A stretch of 64,000 bases of DNA from Archangium_A sp035910535 (GTDB lineage Bacteria; Myxococcota; Myxococcia; Myxococcales; Myxococcaceae): positions 88,516 through 152,515 of the forward strand of contig JAMHXF010000005.1 in the NCBI GenBank assembly GCA_035910535.1. Reading direction: 5' to 3'. This document shows positions 8,900-18,935 of this stretch, in pieces. The notes below the pieces were generated by a model that saw only the letters and a program-made list of their open reading frames with translations, made no database searches and had not been told where the DNA came from. Numbering within the stretch: the first letter of the stretch is position 1; each line of letters begins with the position of its first letter. Position numbers and translations under genes: made by a program.

Positions 8900-8925
8900 G
8901 TGTCCGCGTCGGCCGGCGCGGACAC
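8900..8925 (+). terminator. Perfect 9-bp hairpin between the two module A lipoprotein genes
   Basis: GTGTCCGCG (8900-8908) and CGCGGACAC (8917-8925) pair perfectly around an 8-base loop, 13 bases after the stop of lipoprotein alpha and 40 bases before the next ATG. There is no long U-tract (TCATTG follows), so it may be a weak or partial terminator, or an mRNA-processing or stabilising hairpin, that sets a lower level for the downstream gene. A short dyad ATTGT/ACAAT (8928-8932, 8942-8946) follows. Confidence 0.5.
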
Positions 8926-8964
8926 TCATTGTCATGAAGTTACAATCACAACCAAGGACACATC

Positions 8965-10134
8965 ATGAAGTTCAATGTCATTTCGCTCTCGCTCCTCGTG
9001 CTCGCCGCGTGCGGCACGCCCATGCCCACGCCCGACGCCGGTGAAACGCCGTGCACCACCGGCTTCTGCGAACACACCGCGCCTTCGGGCACGCAGAACA
9101 ACAGCCTGCTCATCACCGTGACGGGCGAAGGCTCGGCCACCGAAGGCTTCGGCTTCCCGCCTCCTGCGACGGGCGGCGAGCCGTACTTCGTCGACGGCTG
9201 GGAAATCACGTTCTCGCGCGTGCTCGTCACCGTGGGCCGCGTGTCGGTGAATGAGAGCCCCGACCTCGACCCCAACGACGCGTCGCGCCTCGGCGCGCTG
9301 GTGGCCGAGGTCGAAGGCCCGTGGGCCGTGAACCTCGCGAAGGAGGGCCCCGTCGACTCGAAGGAGCAGAACGGCAAGGCGTGGCCGCTCACGCGCATCG
9401 CGTCGCAGAACAAGAAGGCGGGCGCGCCGGCGTTCGAGGCCACCAGCAAGTACGCGCTCGGGTACTCGCTCGTCGCGGCGCGCGACGGCGTGCGCGACGT
9501 GAACCTCGATGACGGCGACCGCGCGGCCTACACGGCGATGGCGACGAAGGGTCAGACCGTGCTGCTCGAGGGCACCGCGACGTGGAAGGGCGGCGCCGCT
9601 TGCCGCAGCACCGTGGCGACGTATGACTTCACGCCGTACCCCGCGAGCGTCAACTTCAGCTTCGGCTTCGTGGCGCCGGTCGACTTCACGAACTGCGTGA
9701 ACCCCGAGCTGCAGCCCAGCGATTCACGCGGCGTGCAGACCTCGGCCAACGCGCCGACCACCACGCAGCTCACCTTTCACCTCGACCACCCTTTCTGGGA
9801 GTCGCTCGAAGAAGACGCGCCGCTGCGTTGGGACGCGCTCGCAGCGCTGGGCAAGGCGTCGGTGACCGAGGCGGACCTCGCCGTCGACTTTCAGGCGTTC
9901 CGCGACACCAACGCCGCCGCGATTCCCTGGCGCACGTGCGGCCCCACGCTGGCCAACGAGCGCACCACCGGCACCGTCTCGTATGACCCCGTCAGTGTGC
10001 CGGTGAACCCTGCAGGCGGCGCGGCGGGCCTCAAGAACCTCGCCGACTACATGACGTACAACCTGTCGACGTTCGGCCACCTGAACAACGACGGGCTGTG
10101 CTTCCCGAAGCGCAACTACCCGTCGCCGCAGTGA
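8965..10134 (+). CDS. Module A lipoprotein beta
   Basis: The 389-residue lipoprotein (LSLLVLAACGTPMP) starts at ATG with AAGGA 6 bases upstream. Mature sequence features are DGWEITFSRVLVTVGRVSV, KYALGYSLVAARDGV, a Cys pair region (GAACRSTVATYDF, FTNCVNPEL), FHLDHPFWESLEEDAPLRWDA and a C-terminal GHLNNDGLCFPKR. The module B lipoprotein at 45556-46368 shows the same landmarks in the same order: DGYTVKYTKFLVVVNEFQL, HGDHFWYDDLQSPDAKLRAEA and a terminal GHFRGEGECLATT. The FHLDHPFW/MHGDHFWYD pair of conserved His and aromatic residues is a candidate ligand site. The family is unknown to me. It is convergent with the next gene, 3 bases apart. Confidence 0.7.
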   Translation: MKFNVISLSLLVLAACGTPMPTPDAGETPCTTGFCEHTAPSGTQNNSLLITVTGEGSATEGFGFPPPATGGEPYFVDGWEITFSRVLVTVGRVSVNESPDLDPNDASRLGALVAEVEGPWAVNLAKEGPVDSKEQNGKAWPLTRIASQNKKAGAPAFEATSKYALGYSLVAARDGVRDVNLDDGDRAAYTAMATKGQTVLLEGTATWKGGAACRSTVATYDFTPYPASVNFSFGFVAPVDFTNCVNPELQPSDSRGVQTSANAPTTTQLTFHLDHPFWESLEEDAPLRWDALAALGKASVTEADLAVDFQAFRDTNAAAIPWRTCGPTLANERTTGTVSYDPVSVPVNPAGGAAGLKNLADYMTYNLSTFGHLNNDGLCFPKRNYPSPQ

Positions 10135-10137
10135 CGG

Positions 10138-12159
10138 TTACGGCGTGAGCTCGACGACGTACACGGTGACCGACGCCGCGCTGCCCGAGTTGGGGCGCGT
10201 GACGGTCACCGAGGTGTTGCTCGTCAGCGTGAAAGAGAACGTGCCCGTCGAGACGCGCGTGGAGGACAGCTCGGCGGTCTCTCCCGCGCCCTGGCCGCCG
10301 AAGGATTGATTGCTGGCCAGCACCAGCGCGCGCGTGCTGTCGACGGGCGCGATGGTGAGCGTCTGCGTGGTCTGATTCGGCGCGAAGTTCAGGCGGTACG
10401 TGTCGACGTCGGCGCGCGCTCCAAAGTCGATGCGCTGCCAGGTGACCTGCGGCAGCGGGCTCAAGGGGCAGCCCGCGTCGACGGCACCGCGCGTCAGCGT
10501 CACCGACGTGGGGCTCGCGAGGTCACCGCGCACCAACGCCTCACACGCAGCGATTGACGCCGAGTTCGTCGGCGACGCCTGCACCAACAAGACGGTGTCG
10601 GGCGAGACGGCGGGGAGCCCTGTCACCGTGGCCTCGGCCTGGCCCGACGTGAAGCCACCGTCGAGCTCTCCGGTGGTGACGGTGACGCCATTCCACTCGG
10701 CGACCTGATGCTCGTAGCCACCACACATCGCCGGAGTCACCGTCACGTCGGGGTCCACGAAGCGCGCGACCGCGAGGTGATTGCCGGTGATGGTGGCCGT
10801 CGACGAGTTGACGGTGCGCAGCACGAAAGGCACCGGGCCTCCGTCGAGCGGCGCCGTGGGTTGTGAGCCGGGGCAGGCGCTCGAGCCCACACGCTGAACC
10901 CGCAGGTTCTGCGGAACCTCGGCGACTTGAATGACTGCGTTGCCGTTGACTGCCTCGCTGGAGCGCGTGCAGGTCACGGCGTTCACCGCGGTGAGCCGAC
11001 AGCGCGCCGAGGCGGCGTTGGGTGGCGTGCCCGCCGCCAGGCTGGCGGTGAACTGCGAGAGCACGAGCGTGGCGTTCATGTCGGAGACCGGAGGCGAGAT
11101 GGTGCAGCTGCGCTGCGTCGTGCCTGCGGTGACGCCGCCGTCAGCAGCCGCGGTCGCGCCCGCGAAGAAGCAGCTGCTGCGGCGAACGATTGGCGTCGTC
11201 GAGAAGGAGAGCTGGTCTCCGTCGAACGGCGCGGTGGCGATGATGGTCTGTGCGCCACCGGTGAGCGGCTTCATCCAGAACTGGGTCGACGAAGCGCCGG
11301 TGTTGATGGTGACGTTGCTCGTGGTCGAGCTGCAGCTGCTCGATGAATAGAAGCGCACCTGACCCGCGTTGACCGCCGAGAGCGCGACGTTGACCGGCAT
11401 GACGGCGGCGTCCAACACGCCGGCGCGGCGCAGCTCGACGACGCCGGCGGTGCACTCCCCTCCGCGAACTGAACCGGGCACGCCGGCGAGCGTGATGATC
11501 TGCGGAGACACGCCGACCTCGAGATCTTGCGCGGCCGACGTGAAGCCGGGGCTCGAGGCCTCCACGGCGTAGACGTTGGCGCTCGCCGCGCGCATGTAGA
11601 AGTCGACGTTGTCGGAGCCCGTGTTGATGTTCACCGACGTAGCGGCCATGCCGGTGCACGTCGGGTTCTCGTAGAAGCTCACGCCACCGGGGCTCGAAGC
11701 GAGCGTCACAGGCGTGCTCTGCGGCACCGCGTACGGCACGCCGTCCGCGCGCGCTTCGACGAGCGCAATCGCAGAACACCCATTCACGGCGACGTTCTGT
11801 TGCGTGGTGAGAAAGTGCAGCGACAACAGGCCTGCGTCGAAGTCGACCGCGGCGTCGGGGGTGCCCGCATCGTCGTCAGCGCCTGCGTCGTCGACGCCGG
11901 CGTCTTCTTCGACACCTGCATCGGGGAGCCCCGCGTCTGCTTCGCCCGCGTCGACAGGGCCCGCATCAGCTTCAGGAACTTCGGTGCCCACCGGCAGACA
12001 CTCGGGCCCGTCACCGACGTCGAGACACACGAAGCCCTCGAGACAATCTTCTGAAGCGCTGCACGCGAAGCGTGTGGTGTCGACACCGAGCGCACCGCAA
12101 TCGCAGCCGGCGAGCGCCACCATCGAGACCCACAAGAAGAGTGACTTCGCCGTCTGCAT
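10138..12159 (-). CDS. Large Ser/Thr-rich surface lipoprotein with Asp-Ala-Gly linker
   Basis: The 673-residue product has a lipoprotein signal (LWVSMVALAGC) and a Cys-containing segment (SASEDCLEGFVCLDVGDGPEC) followed by a linker of repeated DAG units (residues about 65-112; e.g. PVDAGEADAGLPDAG). DAG-rich linkers are common in myxobacterial lipoproteins. The rest is beta-rich, with two related segments each containing VRFYSSSSCSS or VSFYENPTCTG followed by a NINTGS/TINTGA motif, indicating tandem adhesion-like domains. There is no enzymatic motif. It begins 13 bases after the stop of the TPR protein upstream and is probably co-transcribed with it. Confidence 0.75.
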   Translation of the reverse strand: MQTAKSLFLWVSMVALAGCDCGALGVDTTRFACSASEDCLEGFVCLDVGDGPECLPVGTEVPEADAGPVDAGEADAGLPDAGVEEDAGVDDAGADDDAGTPDAAVDFDAGLLSLHFLTTQQNVAVNGCSAIALVEARADGVPYAVPQSTPVTLASSPGGVSFYENPTCTGMAATSVNINTGSDNVDFYMRAASANVYAVEASSPGFTSAAQDLEVGVSPQIITLAGVPGSVRGGECTAGVVELRRAGVLDAAVMPVNVALSAVNAGQVRFYSSSSCSSTTSNVTINTGASSTQFWMKPLTGGAQTIIATAPFDGDQLSFSTTPIVRRSSCFFAGATAAADGGVTAGTTQRSCTISPPVSDMNATLVLSQFTASLAAGTPPNAASARCRLTAVNAVTCTRSSEAVNGNAVIQVAEVPQNLRVQRVGSSACPGSQPTAPLDGGPVPFVLRTVNSSTATITGNHLAVARFVDPDVTVTPAMCGGYEHQVAEWNGVTVTTGELDGGFTSGQAEATVTGLPAVSPDTVLLVQASPTNSASIAACEALVRGDLASPTSVTLTRGAVDAGCPLSPLPQVTWQRIDFGARADVDTYRLNFAPNQTTQTLTIAPVDSTRALVLASNQSFGGQGAGETAELSSTRVSTGTFSFTLTSNTSVTVTRPNSGSAASVTVYVVELTP

Positions 12160-12172
12160 CAGCTGCCTCGCT

Positions 12173-13180
12173 TCAGAACGAGCCGCTCAACACGGCTCCA
12201 CCGGCCGTCGGCGCCAACGTCACGGAGGGCGCGGCGTCAGGGCCGACCAGCACCAGCACCAGCCCGCCGGCCGCCAACACGCCGCCGGTCACGAAGAGCA
12301 CGTTGGCCACCGTGGCCTGTGTCTGCGCCGACGCCTCGAGCGCCTTCGCGTCGCGCTGCGTGAGCGACGTCACGCGACCCGCCTCGTCTCTCGCCGCGTC
12401 GGTGACCCGCGCACGCGCGCCTTGCGCGAGCACCCCGAAGGCCACGCCGACCCCGACCGTCACCGCGCCAGCAGCGAGCAACGCAGCGCCCACCGGCCGT
12501 CGCCAACCACCACCCGGCGCCGTCGTCACAGCGAGCTCGACCGGCGCTGTGACCGCTGCCACGCCCGGCGCGGCGCCATCGACCCGGGGCGTCTCGGCCG
12601 AGCCGAGCTGCAGCAACACCCCTTTGCGCTCGCTGAGCACCTCGGCCCACCACGACACGACGGGGCCGACGACGGGCGTCTTCGCCTGGCCGCTCACGAA
12701 CGGCACCTCGACGACCTCAGCGCCGAGATGAAAACGCGCCACACGCGCCAACCGCAGCACGTCTTTCGCCGCGCTGATGACGACCCACTTCGCGGCGCCG
12801 TCTTCGAGCTCGGCCGACGGCGTGAGCGTCAACGGGCCGTTGCTCTCGCTCCACTCACGCGCTTCGAAGAACGGCGTCTTCACGCGCGGCGGCAGGTCGT
12901 CCGGCAGCGACGCCTTCGGGTCGAGCATCAACAGCTTGCGAAACGAGTCGCGCGTCTTCGCGTCTTTGCCCAGCGTGCCGAACACGATGCCGCGCAGCAG
13001 GTGGAGCTCGAGCACCGTCTCACGCGAGTTGCCTTCCAACCGCTCCGCCGCGTCGAGCGTCTTGAGCGCCGCCTCAAACTCGAGGTCGTCGACCTGTCGT
13101 TTCGCCTCCGCGACCTTCGTGCTGCCGGCGTCGGCGCGCGCGACAGACGCCACGCACAGCAGAAGAATGATCAGTCGCAT
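12173..13180 (-). CDS. TPR-type periplasmic/membrane protein with two C-terminal helices
   Basis: The 335-residue product has a signal peptide (LIILLLCVASVARADAG), an N-terminal helical repeat region (QVDDLEFEAALKTLDAAERL, LLRGIVFGTLGKDAKTRDSFRKLLMLDP, residues about 20-95) typical of tetratricopeptide repeats, a beta-rich middle (PLTLTPSAELEDGAAKWVVISA), and two hydrophobic segments near the C-terminus (about 228-250 and 288-312). Many myxobacterial proteins of this design sit next to PEGA Ser/Thr kinases, and a PEGA kinase is divergently encoded 74 bases away. The exact role is unknown. Confidence 0.65.
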   Translation of the reverse strand: MRLIILLLCVASVARADAGSTKVAEAKRQVDDLEFEAALKTLDAAERLEGNSRETVLELHLLRGIVFGTLGKDAKTRDSFRKLLMLDPKASLPDDLPPRVKTPFFEAREWSESNGPLTLTPSAELEDGAAKWVVISAAKDVLRLARVARFHLGAEVVEVPFVSGQAKTPVVGPVVSWWAEVLSERKGVLLQLGSAETPRVDGAAPGVAAVTAPVELAVTTAPGGGWRRPVGAALLAAGAVTVGVGVAFGVLAQGARARVTDAARDEAGRVTSLTQRDAKALEASAQTQATVANVLFVTGGVLAAGGLVLVLVGPDAAPSVTLAPTAGGAVLSGSF

Positions 13181-13254
13181 CGAGAGCGCGCAGTGTAGCC
13201 ACTTCAGCGGCGTGTCTCAGCGCGCAGATTCAGCCAAACCCGAAATTGACGCTC

Positions 13255-15033
<1,779 letters not shown>

Positions 15034-15166
15034 GCGCGCTCGGTAACGTCGAAGTGGACCACGTGCAGTCCACCGCCTGTCCTGATCCACGACAGCGAAA
15101 ATTTCCACGAAACAAACCTTCGGCTCAGGCGGAGAACCCTTTGTCCCCTCTGACAAGGAGTTCGCG

Positions 15167-15799
15167 ATGGCCCTCTCAATCAACTCACGTGGAAGCGATG
15201 TCACCCGGTTGCAGCAGTCGCTGACCGAGCGCGGCTTCAACCCGCAGGGCGTCGACGGCGCGTTCGGCCGCAACACCCGCCAGGCCGTGATGGACTTCCA
15301 GCGCTCGCAGGGCATCACCGTCGACGGCATCGTCGGTCGCGACACCGCGCAGCGGCTCTTCGGCTCGACCGACGCGAAGTATTACGACGGCGTGAGCGAC
15401 TTCAACGGCAGCACCGGCCCGGGCAACGTGACGTCGGGCGGCGGCTGGGGTGGCTCTGAAGGCGTCGCCAACGCGGCCCGCTCCATCGCGCGCGACATGG
15501 GCATTCCTGTCACCAGCACCAAGCGCAACCTGGCCGACACCGAGCGCGTCGGCTCGAACACGGGCTCGGACCACTTCACCGGCAACACCAACGCGTACGC
15601 CGTCGACTTCGGCGTGGCCGGCGCGCGCGGCACCGAGCTGGCCCGCGCCATCGCCGACCGCTACGGCATTCCGCGCTCGAGCATCGGCACGTTCAACCGC
15701 CACACCGTCACCATCGACGGGCAGCGCTACAGCGTTCAGCTGCTCTGGCAGGTGCGCGGCCACTACGACCACGTGCACCTCGGCATTCGCCGCGCGTAA
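15167..15799 (+). CDS. Peptidoglycan-binding/M15-like peptidase, no signal peptide
   Basis: The 210-residue protein starts at ATG with an excellent AAGGAG 7 bases upstream. Residues 1-65 are a PG_binding_1 domain (RGSDVTRLQQSLTERGF, VDGAFGRNTRQAVMDFQ, DGIVGRDTAQRLF). After a Gly/Ser linker, residues about 100-210 resemble an M15-type (VanY or phage endolysin-like) domain: GSDHFTGNTNAYAVDFGVAG carries the His/Asp metal pair and HYDHVHLGIRR the C-terminal His motif. It has no N-terminal signal peptide, which suggests either export by another route or release by lysis, as for phage endolysins. It stands alone, convergent with the FecR-like gene. No phage genes are nearby. Confidence 0.8.
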   Translation: MALSINSRGSDVTRLQQSLTERGFNPQGVDGAFGRNTRQAVMDFQRSQGITVDGIVGRDTAQRLFGSTDAKYYDGVSDFNGSTGPGNVTSGGGWGGSEGVANAARSIARDMGIPVTSTKRNLADTERVGSNTGSDHFTGNTNAYAVDFGVAGARGTELARAIADRYGIPRSSIGTFNRHTVTIDGQRYSVQLLWQVRGHYDHVHLGIRRA

Positions 15800-16690
15800 T
15801 CACCGCCGCAGCGCCGCGCGCAACGCGCGGACGTCGGCCAGTCGTGGGTCTTCAGGGCAGGCGCGTTCGAACTCTTCTGCAGCCAGCTGTGCTTCGGAGA
15901 AACGTCGCGCCTGCACCAGCAACACCAGTCGTCGCAACCGCACCTCCGGGTGCAGCACTCCGTCGGGGAAGCGTCGCAGTGACGTGTTCCAGGCGTCGAG
16001 CGCACGGGCCAGTCGGCCTTCACGTGACTCCAACGCACCCAGCTCGAAGAGCGCCGCCTGCGCGTCGAGCGACGAGCCCTGCGCTTCGCCCACAAGACAA
16101 TCGCGGTGTGAGGCCGCTGGGGCGTCGCTGCACTTCTCGGCTGCGGGCGCAGTGGTCTCCAGCAACGCGCTGGGTATTTCTGGCGTCGGCGGCCACACCA
16201 CCGACTCGCCCGCCTTCACCACGCGCGTCATCGAGCCTGCGCGCAGCACGACTTCACCTTCTTCGACGATGAGCGACGTGCCGCTCGCGATGACCTCCGC
16301 GAGAAAGCGGCTGTTGCGTGCTTCGAGCGAGACGTGCGGCGTTTCGATGCGCACCACGCTCGCCCCGGCGCGCGCGACCGAGAGCCGGCCCGTCTGCAGC
16401 GTGACCACCCCGTCGCGCTGCTTCCACGCCGCGTCGGAGCTGGCGACGAGCTGCACCGGCAGCGGCGCGCGCGCGGTGGGCCACGCAAGCACCAGCACGG
16501 CACCGACAGCGGCGGCGAGCGCGAAGGCCGGCACCAGCCGCCACGCACCGGGGCGATGCAGCGCGGCGCGCGCAACGAGGTCATCGAACGCGCGCGGGTC
16601 GACTTCACGGGGCGCAATCGACGCGGCCTCGGCGATGAGGCGCTCGGCGTCGGTGCGGGCCTTGGTGGCGATGGGCTCGAGCGGGGTCAT
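15800..16690 (-). CDS. FecR-like membrane protein with TPR tail
   Basis: The 296-residue product follows the ECF sigma factor and overlaps it by an ATGA. It has one transmembrane helix (LVPAFALAAAVGAVLVLAW, about 51-69), then a beta-rich FecR-like domain (GVVTLQTGRLSVARAGASVVRIETPHVSLEARN split over strands; SLIVEEGEVVLRAGS), and a C-terminal helical TPR-like part (AALFELGALESREGRLARALDAWN) from about 205. FecR proteins act as anti-sigma or sigma-regulating proteins that sense outer-membrane signals, which suits its position. The N-terminal cytoplasmic part (about 50 residues) could bind the sigma factor. Confidence 0.78.
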   Translation of the reverse strand: MTPLEPIATKARTDAERLIAEAASIAPREVDPRAFDDLVARAALHRPGAWRLVPAFALAAAVGAVLVLAWPTARAPLPVQLVASSDAAWKQRDGVVTLQTGRLSVARAGASVVRIETPHVSLEARNSRFLAEVIASGTSLIVEEGEVVLRAGSMTRVVKAGESVVWPPTPEIPSALLETTAPAAEKCSDAPAASHRDCLVGEAQGSSLDAQAALFELGALESREGRLARALDAWNTSLRRFPDGVLHPEVRLRRLVLLVQARRFSEAQLAAEEFERACPEDPRLADVRALRAALRR

Positions 16691-17265
16691 GGCTGAATCT
16701 CCTCGCGGCTCAAGCCGCTGGTGCGCCCTTCGATGAGCAACTGGCGCTCGAGTGCTTCGGTGACTTCACGACGCGCGTGGAACAGGCGTGTCCACACGGT
16801 CTTCAGCGGAATGCCGAGCGCGAGCGCGACCTCTTCACCGCTCAGGCCCTGGAGCTCGAAGAGCACGAACGCCTCGCGCTTGGCCGACGACACGCCCTCG
16901 AGGGCTTTGGCGACGGCGCGTTGAGCGTCGCGTTGCTCGAGCGTTCTGCCCGGCGCGTCGGTGGCGACCGAGAGGTCCTCTGCTTCGTCGAGCCCAAAGA
17001 AGCGGCGCACACGGGCGCTGCGGGTTCGCGTGGCGGCGAGCTTCACGGCGACTCCAAACAACCACGCACGCGGTGAGTCGGCGGTGAGCAGTGCTTCGGG
17101 TCTGCGCAGCACCACGAGGAAGACCTCCTGCAACAAGTCGTCGGCGTCGAGGCGCGGCGCCAACCGTGCGAGGGCCTGACGCAGCTCGGCGGCGTGGGCC
17201 TCATACAGTCGGCGAACGTCGTCGAGGGTCACAGGTCGGTCCATCGTGCGCAGCGCGAGCTCCAC
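16687..17265 (-). CDS. ECF (extracytoplasmic-function) sigma-70 factor
   Basis: The 192-residue product has sigma region 2 (LRQALARLAPRLDADDLLQEV, WLFGVAVKLAATRTR) and region 4 (LSGEEVALALGIPLKTVWTRLFHARREV split over the helix-turn-helix), with no region 3 and no long insert. The start could be ATG at 17265 or the internal ATG at 17244. It overlaps the FecR-like gene by 4 bases and lies 39 bases downstream of the repeat-rich surface-protein gene, so the three may form one transcription unit in which the surface protein precedes its own regulators. Confidence 0.9.
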   Translation of the reverse strand: MELALRTMDRPVTLDDVRRLYEAHAAELRQALARLAPRLDADDLLQEVFLVVLRRPEALLTADSPRAWLFGVAVKLAATRTRSARVRRFFGLDEAEDLSVATDAPGRTLEQRDAQRAVAKALEGVSSAKREAFVLFELQGLSGEEVALALGIPLKTVWTRLFHARREVTEALERQLLIEGRTSGLSREEIQP

Positions 17266-17304
17266 GGCAGTTCAGTGCGGCGCGGGTCGCGGACCTTCAT
17301 GAAT

Positions 17305-18816
17305 TCAGTTGAAGCGGAGCAGCGCGCCGGTGAGCACGCCGAAAGTCCACGGTTCTATTGGGAGAATCGGCCCGATGGGCGCGACGGAGAAGTGAACTGG
17401 TTGGGCGCGGAGGCTGGTCCACGGGCGGAGTTGAAGGTGGAGCGGCCCCACGAGTTGGTAGTTGAGGCCGACAGAGAAGACGCCGCCAGCGGTGAGCGTC
17501 GATTGCTCTGAGGGTGCGTCGACTCCCGTGGCGGTTGCCGCAAGACGCCAGCCGCGCACGCCGAGCGCGAGGTCGAGAGAGAGCCGTTCGGCGGGTTGAA
17601 ACGCGATGCTCAAAGAGAGTGAGAGCCATTGCGTGGACCCGGTGGCGGTGACGGGCGCGACGGTGCGACTGCGCGCTGAATCGAAGCCGACGTCGAGCAG
17701 CAGTCCCCAACGACCAATGGCGCCACGAAGCGCGAGTTGTCCGGTGCCGGTGAGGGTCTGCGCGCCGGGAAGTGCATGCAGCGGGTCGTACGCGATGCCT
17801 CCGAGCGCGATGAGCTCGAGGCTCAGCGGCGCAGTGGGAGTTCCAGCGTCAGGTGACCTCGTGGAGTCTGCGCGGAGCTCGTCACGCAACGCGACAGCGC
17901 CTTCATCGCGAAGCCCGGCGTCTGCGCGTTCGCCTCGCGACTCGACGGGCTGTTCAGCGCGCTCATTGCGCAGCTCAGCATCAGCGCGTTCGCCTTGCGA
18001 CACCGCGAATTGCTCAATGCGTACATCACGAGATCCGGCGTCTGCGCGCTCATCTCGCGACACCGCGAATTGCTCAATGCGTACATCACGAACTCCGGCG
18101 TCAGCGCGCTCATCTCGCGACACAAGTTGTTCAACACGAACATCACGCGCGCCAGCGCGTTCACCTCGTGACACGACGGACTGCTCAGCGCGTTCATCAC
18201 GCGAAACCGCGAATTGGTCAGCGCGCCCATCACGAGGCCCGGCGTCTGCGCCTCGCGACACGACGAACGATTCAGTGCGCTCATCAGGCGACACGGATTG
18301 TTCAGCGCGAACATCACGAAGCCCAGCATCAGCGCGCCCACCTCGCGGCACCACGAACTGAGCAGCTCGCTCCTCCCGAAGCCCGGCGTCGGCGGCCCGA
18401 CCAGTCACCATCGAACGTTCGTCACGAGACGCCGCCAATTGATCAACCACGCCCGCATCACCGCTCGCCGCAACGACCTCAGCCGCGCGCACTGCGACTG
18501 AAACACGCGACGGCGAGGCCCACGACTCGAGCAGCGCCAACGTGACGCGCGTCACCGCATCACAGTCACCCGCCGCCACCGGAACCGAGCGCTCATACTT
18601 CTGCGAGCCGCGCGCACCCGACAACGCGATGCGCGTCGCGTCTCCACGCACCTTCACGTTCAACCCGGAAGCCGTCGGCACCTTCGCCACCCGAACTCCG
18701 CGCTGAACGAGCGCCGACTCGAGCGACGTGGCCGTCACGCACGGCACCGAAGCAGACACGTCGAGGTTCACCTCGGCGGCCGCCATCAGCACAAGTGCCA
18801 GAGACGCCAACGTCAT
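17305..18816 (-). CDS. Repeat-rich outer-membrane beta-barrel-like protein
   Basis: The 503-residue product starts at ATG 18816 (TLASLALVLMAAAEVNLDV signal). Residues about 20-120 form a small globular domain. A long hydrophilic region (about residues 140-320) is built from near-identical 20-residue units such as RADAGSRDVRIEQFAVSRDE, encoded by a 60-bp tandem repeat. The C-terminal 175 residues have alternating beta-strand character (LRGAIGRWGLLLDVGFDSA, LSLSIAFQPAERLSLDLALG, FGVLTGALLRFN ending in a terminal aromatic-Asn), as for an outer-membrane barrel. So it is probably a barrel with a charged, extended passenger or stalk. It lies 39 bases upstream of the ECF sigma gene. Function unknown. 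Confidence 0.7.
   Translation of the reverse strand: MTLASLALVLMAAAEVNLDVSASVPCVTATSLESALVQRGVRVAKVPTASGLNVKVRGDATRIALSGARGSQKYERSVPVAAGDCDAVTRVTLALLESWASPSRVSVAVRAAEVVAASGDAGVVDQLAASRDERSMVTGRAADAGLREERAAQFVVPRGGRADAGLRDVRAEQSVSPDERTESFVVSRGADAGPRDGRADQFAVSRDERAEQSVVSRGERAGARDVRVEQLVSRDERADAGVRDVRIEQFAVSRDERADAGSRDVRIEQFAVSQGERADAELRNERAEQPVESRGERADAGLRDEGAVALRDELRADSTRSPDAGTPTAPLSLELIALGGIAYDPLHALPGAQTLTGTGQLALRGAIGRWGLLLDVGFDSARSRTVAPVTATGSTQWLSLSLSIAFQPAERLSLDLALGVRGWRLAATATGVDAPSEQSTLTAGGVFSVGLNYQLVGPLHLQLRPWTSLRAQPVHFSVAPIGPILPIEPWTFGVLTGALLRFN
17860..18400 (-). repeat. 60-bp tandem coding repeats
   Basis: A charged 20-residue unit recurs about nine times, with several diverged or shortened copies. 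The two blocks at 18001-18060 and 18061-18120 differ at only 3 of 60 bases (both start CACCGCGAATTGCTCAATGC). Flanking units are more diverged but keep the R/D/E-rich pattern. Exact third-base conservation between the two neighbouring units points to recent duplication. Confidence 0.85.
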
Positions 18817-18850
18817 CGCCCCGCCGTATCCCACGACAGGGCCGATTCGC

Positions 18851-18867
18851 TCGACGATAGTCGTCGA
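18851..18867. promoter_or_regulatory. Perfect palindrome in divergent promoter region
   Basis: TCGACGA-TAG-TCGTCGA is a perfect 7+7 inverted repeat in the 119-base gap between the divergent surface-protein gene (start 18816) and the repeat-bearing lipoprotein gene (start 18936). Its placement suggests a shared operator. A TGTTTTTC follows on the plus strand, so a short terminator-like hairpin is an alternative, though no gene enters this gap from the left. Confidence 0.5.
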
Positions 18868-18935
18868 TGTTTTTCGTGAAGCTCCAACGAAGGCCGCGCA
18901 CTTCCCCACAAATGACCAACGAGGGAGCGATGCGA

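Noticed and set aside
15054..15073. GTGGAC/GTCCAC dyad after the kinase gene considered as a terminator
   Set aside because: Only 6 bp of stem and no U-tract, so it is too weak to annotate.
17606..18545. Two long plus-strand frames (251 and 230 codons) opposite the repeat-rich surface gene
   Set aside because: They are antisense frames created by the 60-bp repeat and high G+C; peptides are Arg/Ser/His runs without domains, while the minus frame has a signal peptide and barrel-like strands.
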